Origin: Micropterix aruncella
Taxonomy: Eukaryota; Arthropoda; Insecta; Lepidoptera; Micropterigidae
Direction: 5' to 3'
Length of the DNA: 64,000 nt
Assembly (NCBI GenBank): GCA_944548615.1
Contig: OX155960.1
Coordinates: 11,656,365-11,720,364 of the forward strand
How positions within the stretch are numbered: the first letter of the stretch is position 1; the number at the start of each line of letters is the position of its first letter. The notes under the pieces were generated by a model. The model saw only the letters and a list, made by a program, of their open reading frames with translations, searched no databases and was not told where the DNA came from. Of the stretch, positions 63,906 to 64,000 are shown piece by piece. Made by a program: the position numbers and the translations under genes.

Positions 63906-64000
63906 AGGGAAAAAGATAACGTAAATAAGAATAAGCAGTAAAAAACAACACGGACAAGCCCCGCTCAAGATTCCCATATCGGGCGAAAATATATTGAAGT

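Overview
The window looks like a repeat-dominated, A+T-rich stretch of an insect nuclear genome, most likely a moth or butterfly. This rests on the mix of elements seen (jockey/BMC1-like and other truncated non-LTR retrotransposons, CsRn1-like Ty3/gypsy, Penelope-like elements, Helitrons ending in CTAG, hAT-, piggyBac- and TA-type MITEs, a tRNA-derived SINE), the poor coding density and the absence of operons. It is inference; no species is claimed. Only one short stretch looks like host coding sequence: a 30-codon first exon on the minus strand at 24833-24923, with a splice donor and a CpG-rich upstream region.

Layout. 1-8.1 kb: truncated LINE ends in both orientations, a Penelope-like foldback (4.8-5.1 kb) and small palindromes. 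8.1-16.8 kb: two inverted copies of an ~860 bp element, here called X. The left copy is split by a hAT MITE with a perfect 8 bp target duplication; the right copy carries a TTAA-flanked piggyBac-type MITE and a 10 bp target duplication. Between them lie a nearly complete jockey-clade ORF2 (9.5-12.4 kb), an LTR-like segment and a composite repeat (13.46-14.70 kb). 17.6-20.2 kb: a broken Ty3/gypsy element on the minus strand. 20.4-24.7 kb: Helitrons, a SINE, a Penelope-like snap-back and LINE debris. 24.8-25.2 kb: the host exon candidate. 26-28.5 kb: a MITE, two overlapping hairpins and a 545 bp hairpin MITE whose second copy is at 38.7 kb.

28.6-31.3 kb: more copies of the composite repeat, one (29682-31006) bounded by 15 bp direct repeats. 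32-42 kb: LINE tails, a Penelope-like foldback (34.8-35.4 kb), a long TA microsatellite and ~120 bp tandem arrays. 43-46.2 kb: a 120 bp tandem array and two non-autonomous DNA transposons. 47-51.5 kb: Helitrons in tandem, including a nested minus-strand Helitron that carries the N-terminal end of a Helitron replicase. 51.9-55.1 kb: a TTAA MITE, then a non-LTR retrotransposon inserted into a hAT MITE. 55.6-63.9 kb: composite-repeat and Penelope fragments, three LINE 3' regions, another Helitron and a G+C-rich 236 bp tandem duplication.

No gene set works together here; the window records layered transposition. The strongest candidate for something undescribed is the composite repeat with module order M1-M2-M1'-M2' (two copies with 14-15 bp target duplications, several fragments, and its M2 module also inside X). 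After that come the Penelope foldbacks with a decayed hammerhead-like core and the two hairpin systems at 27.0-27.8 kb.
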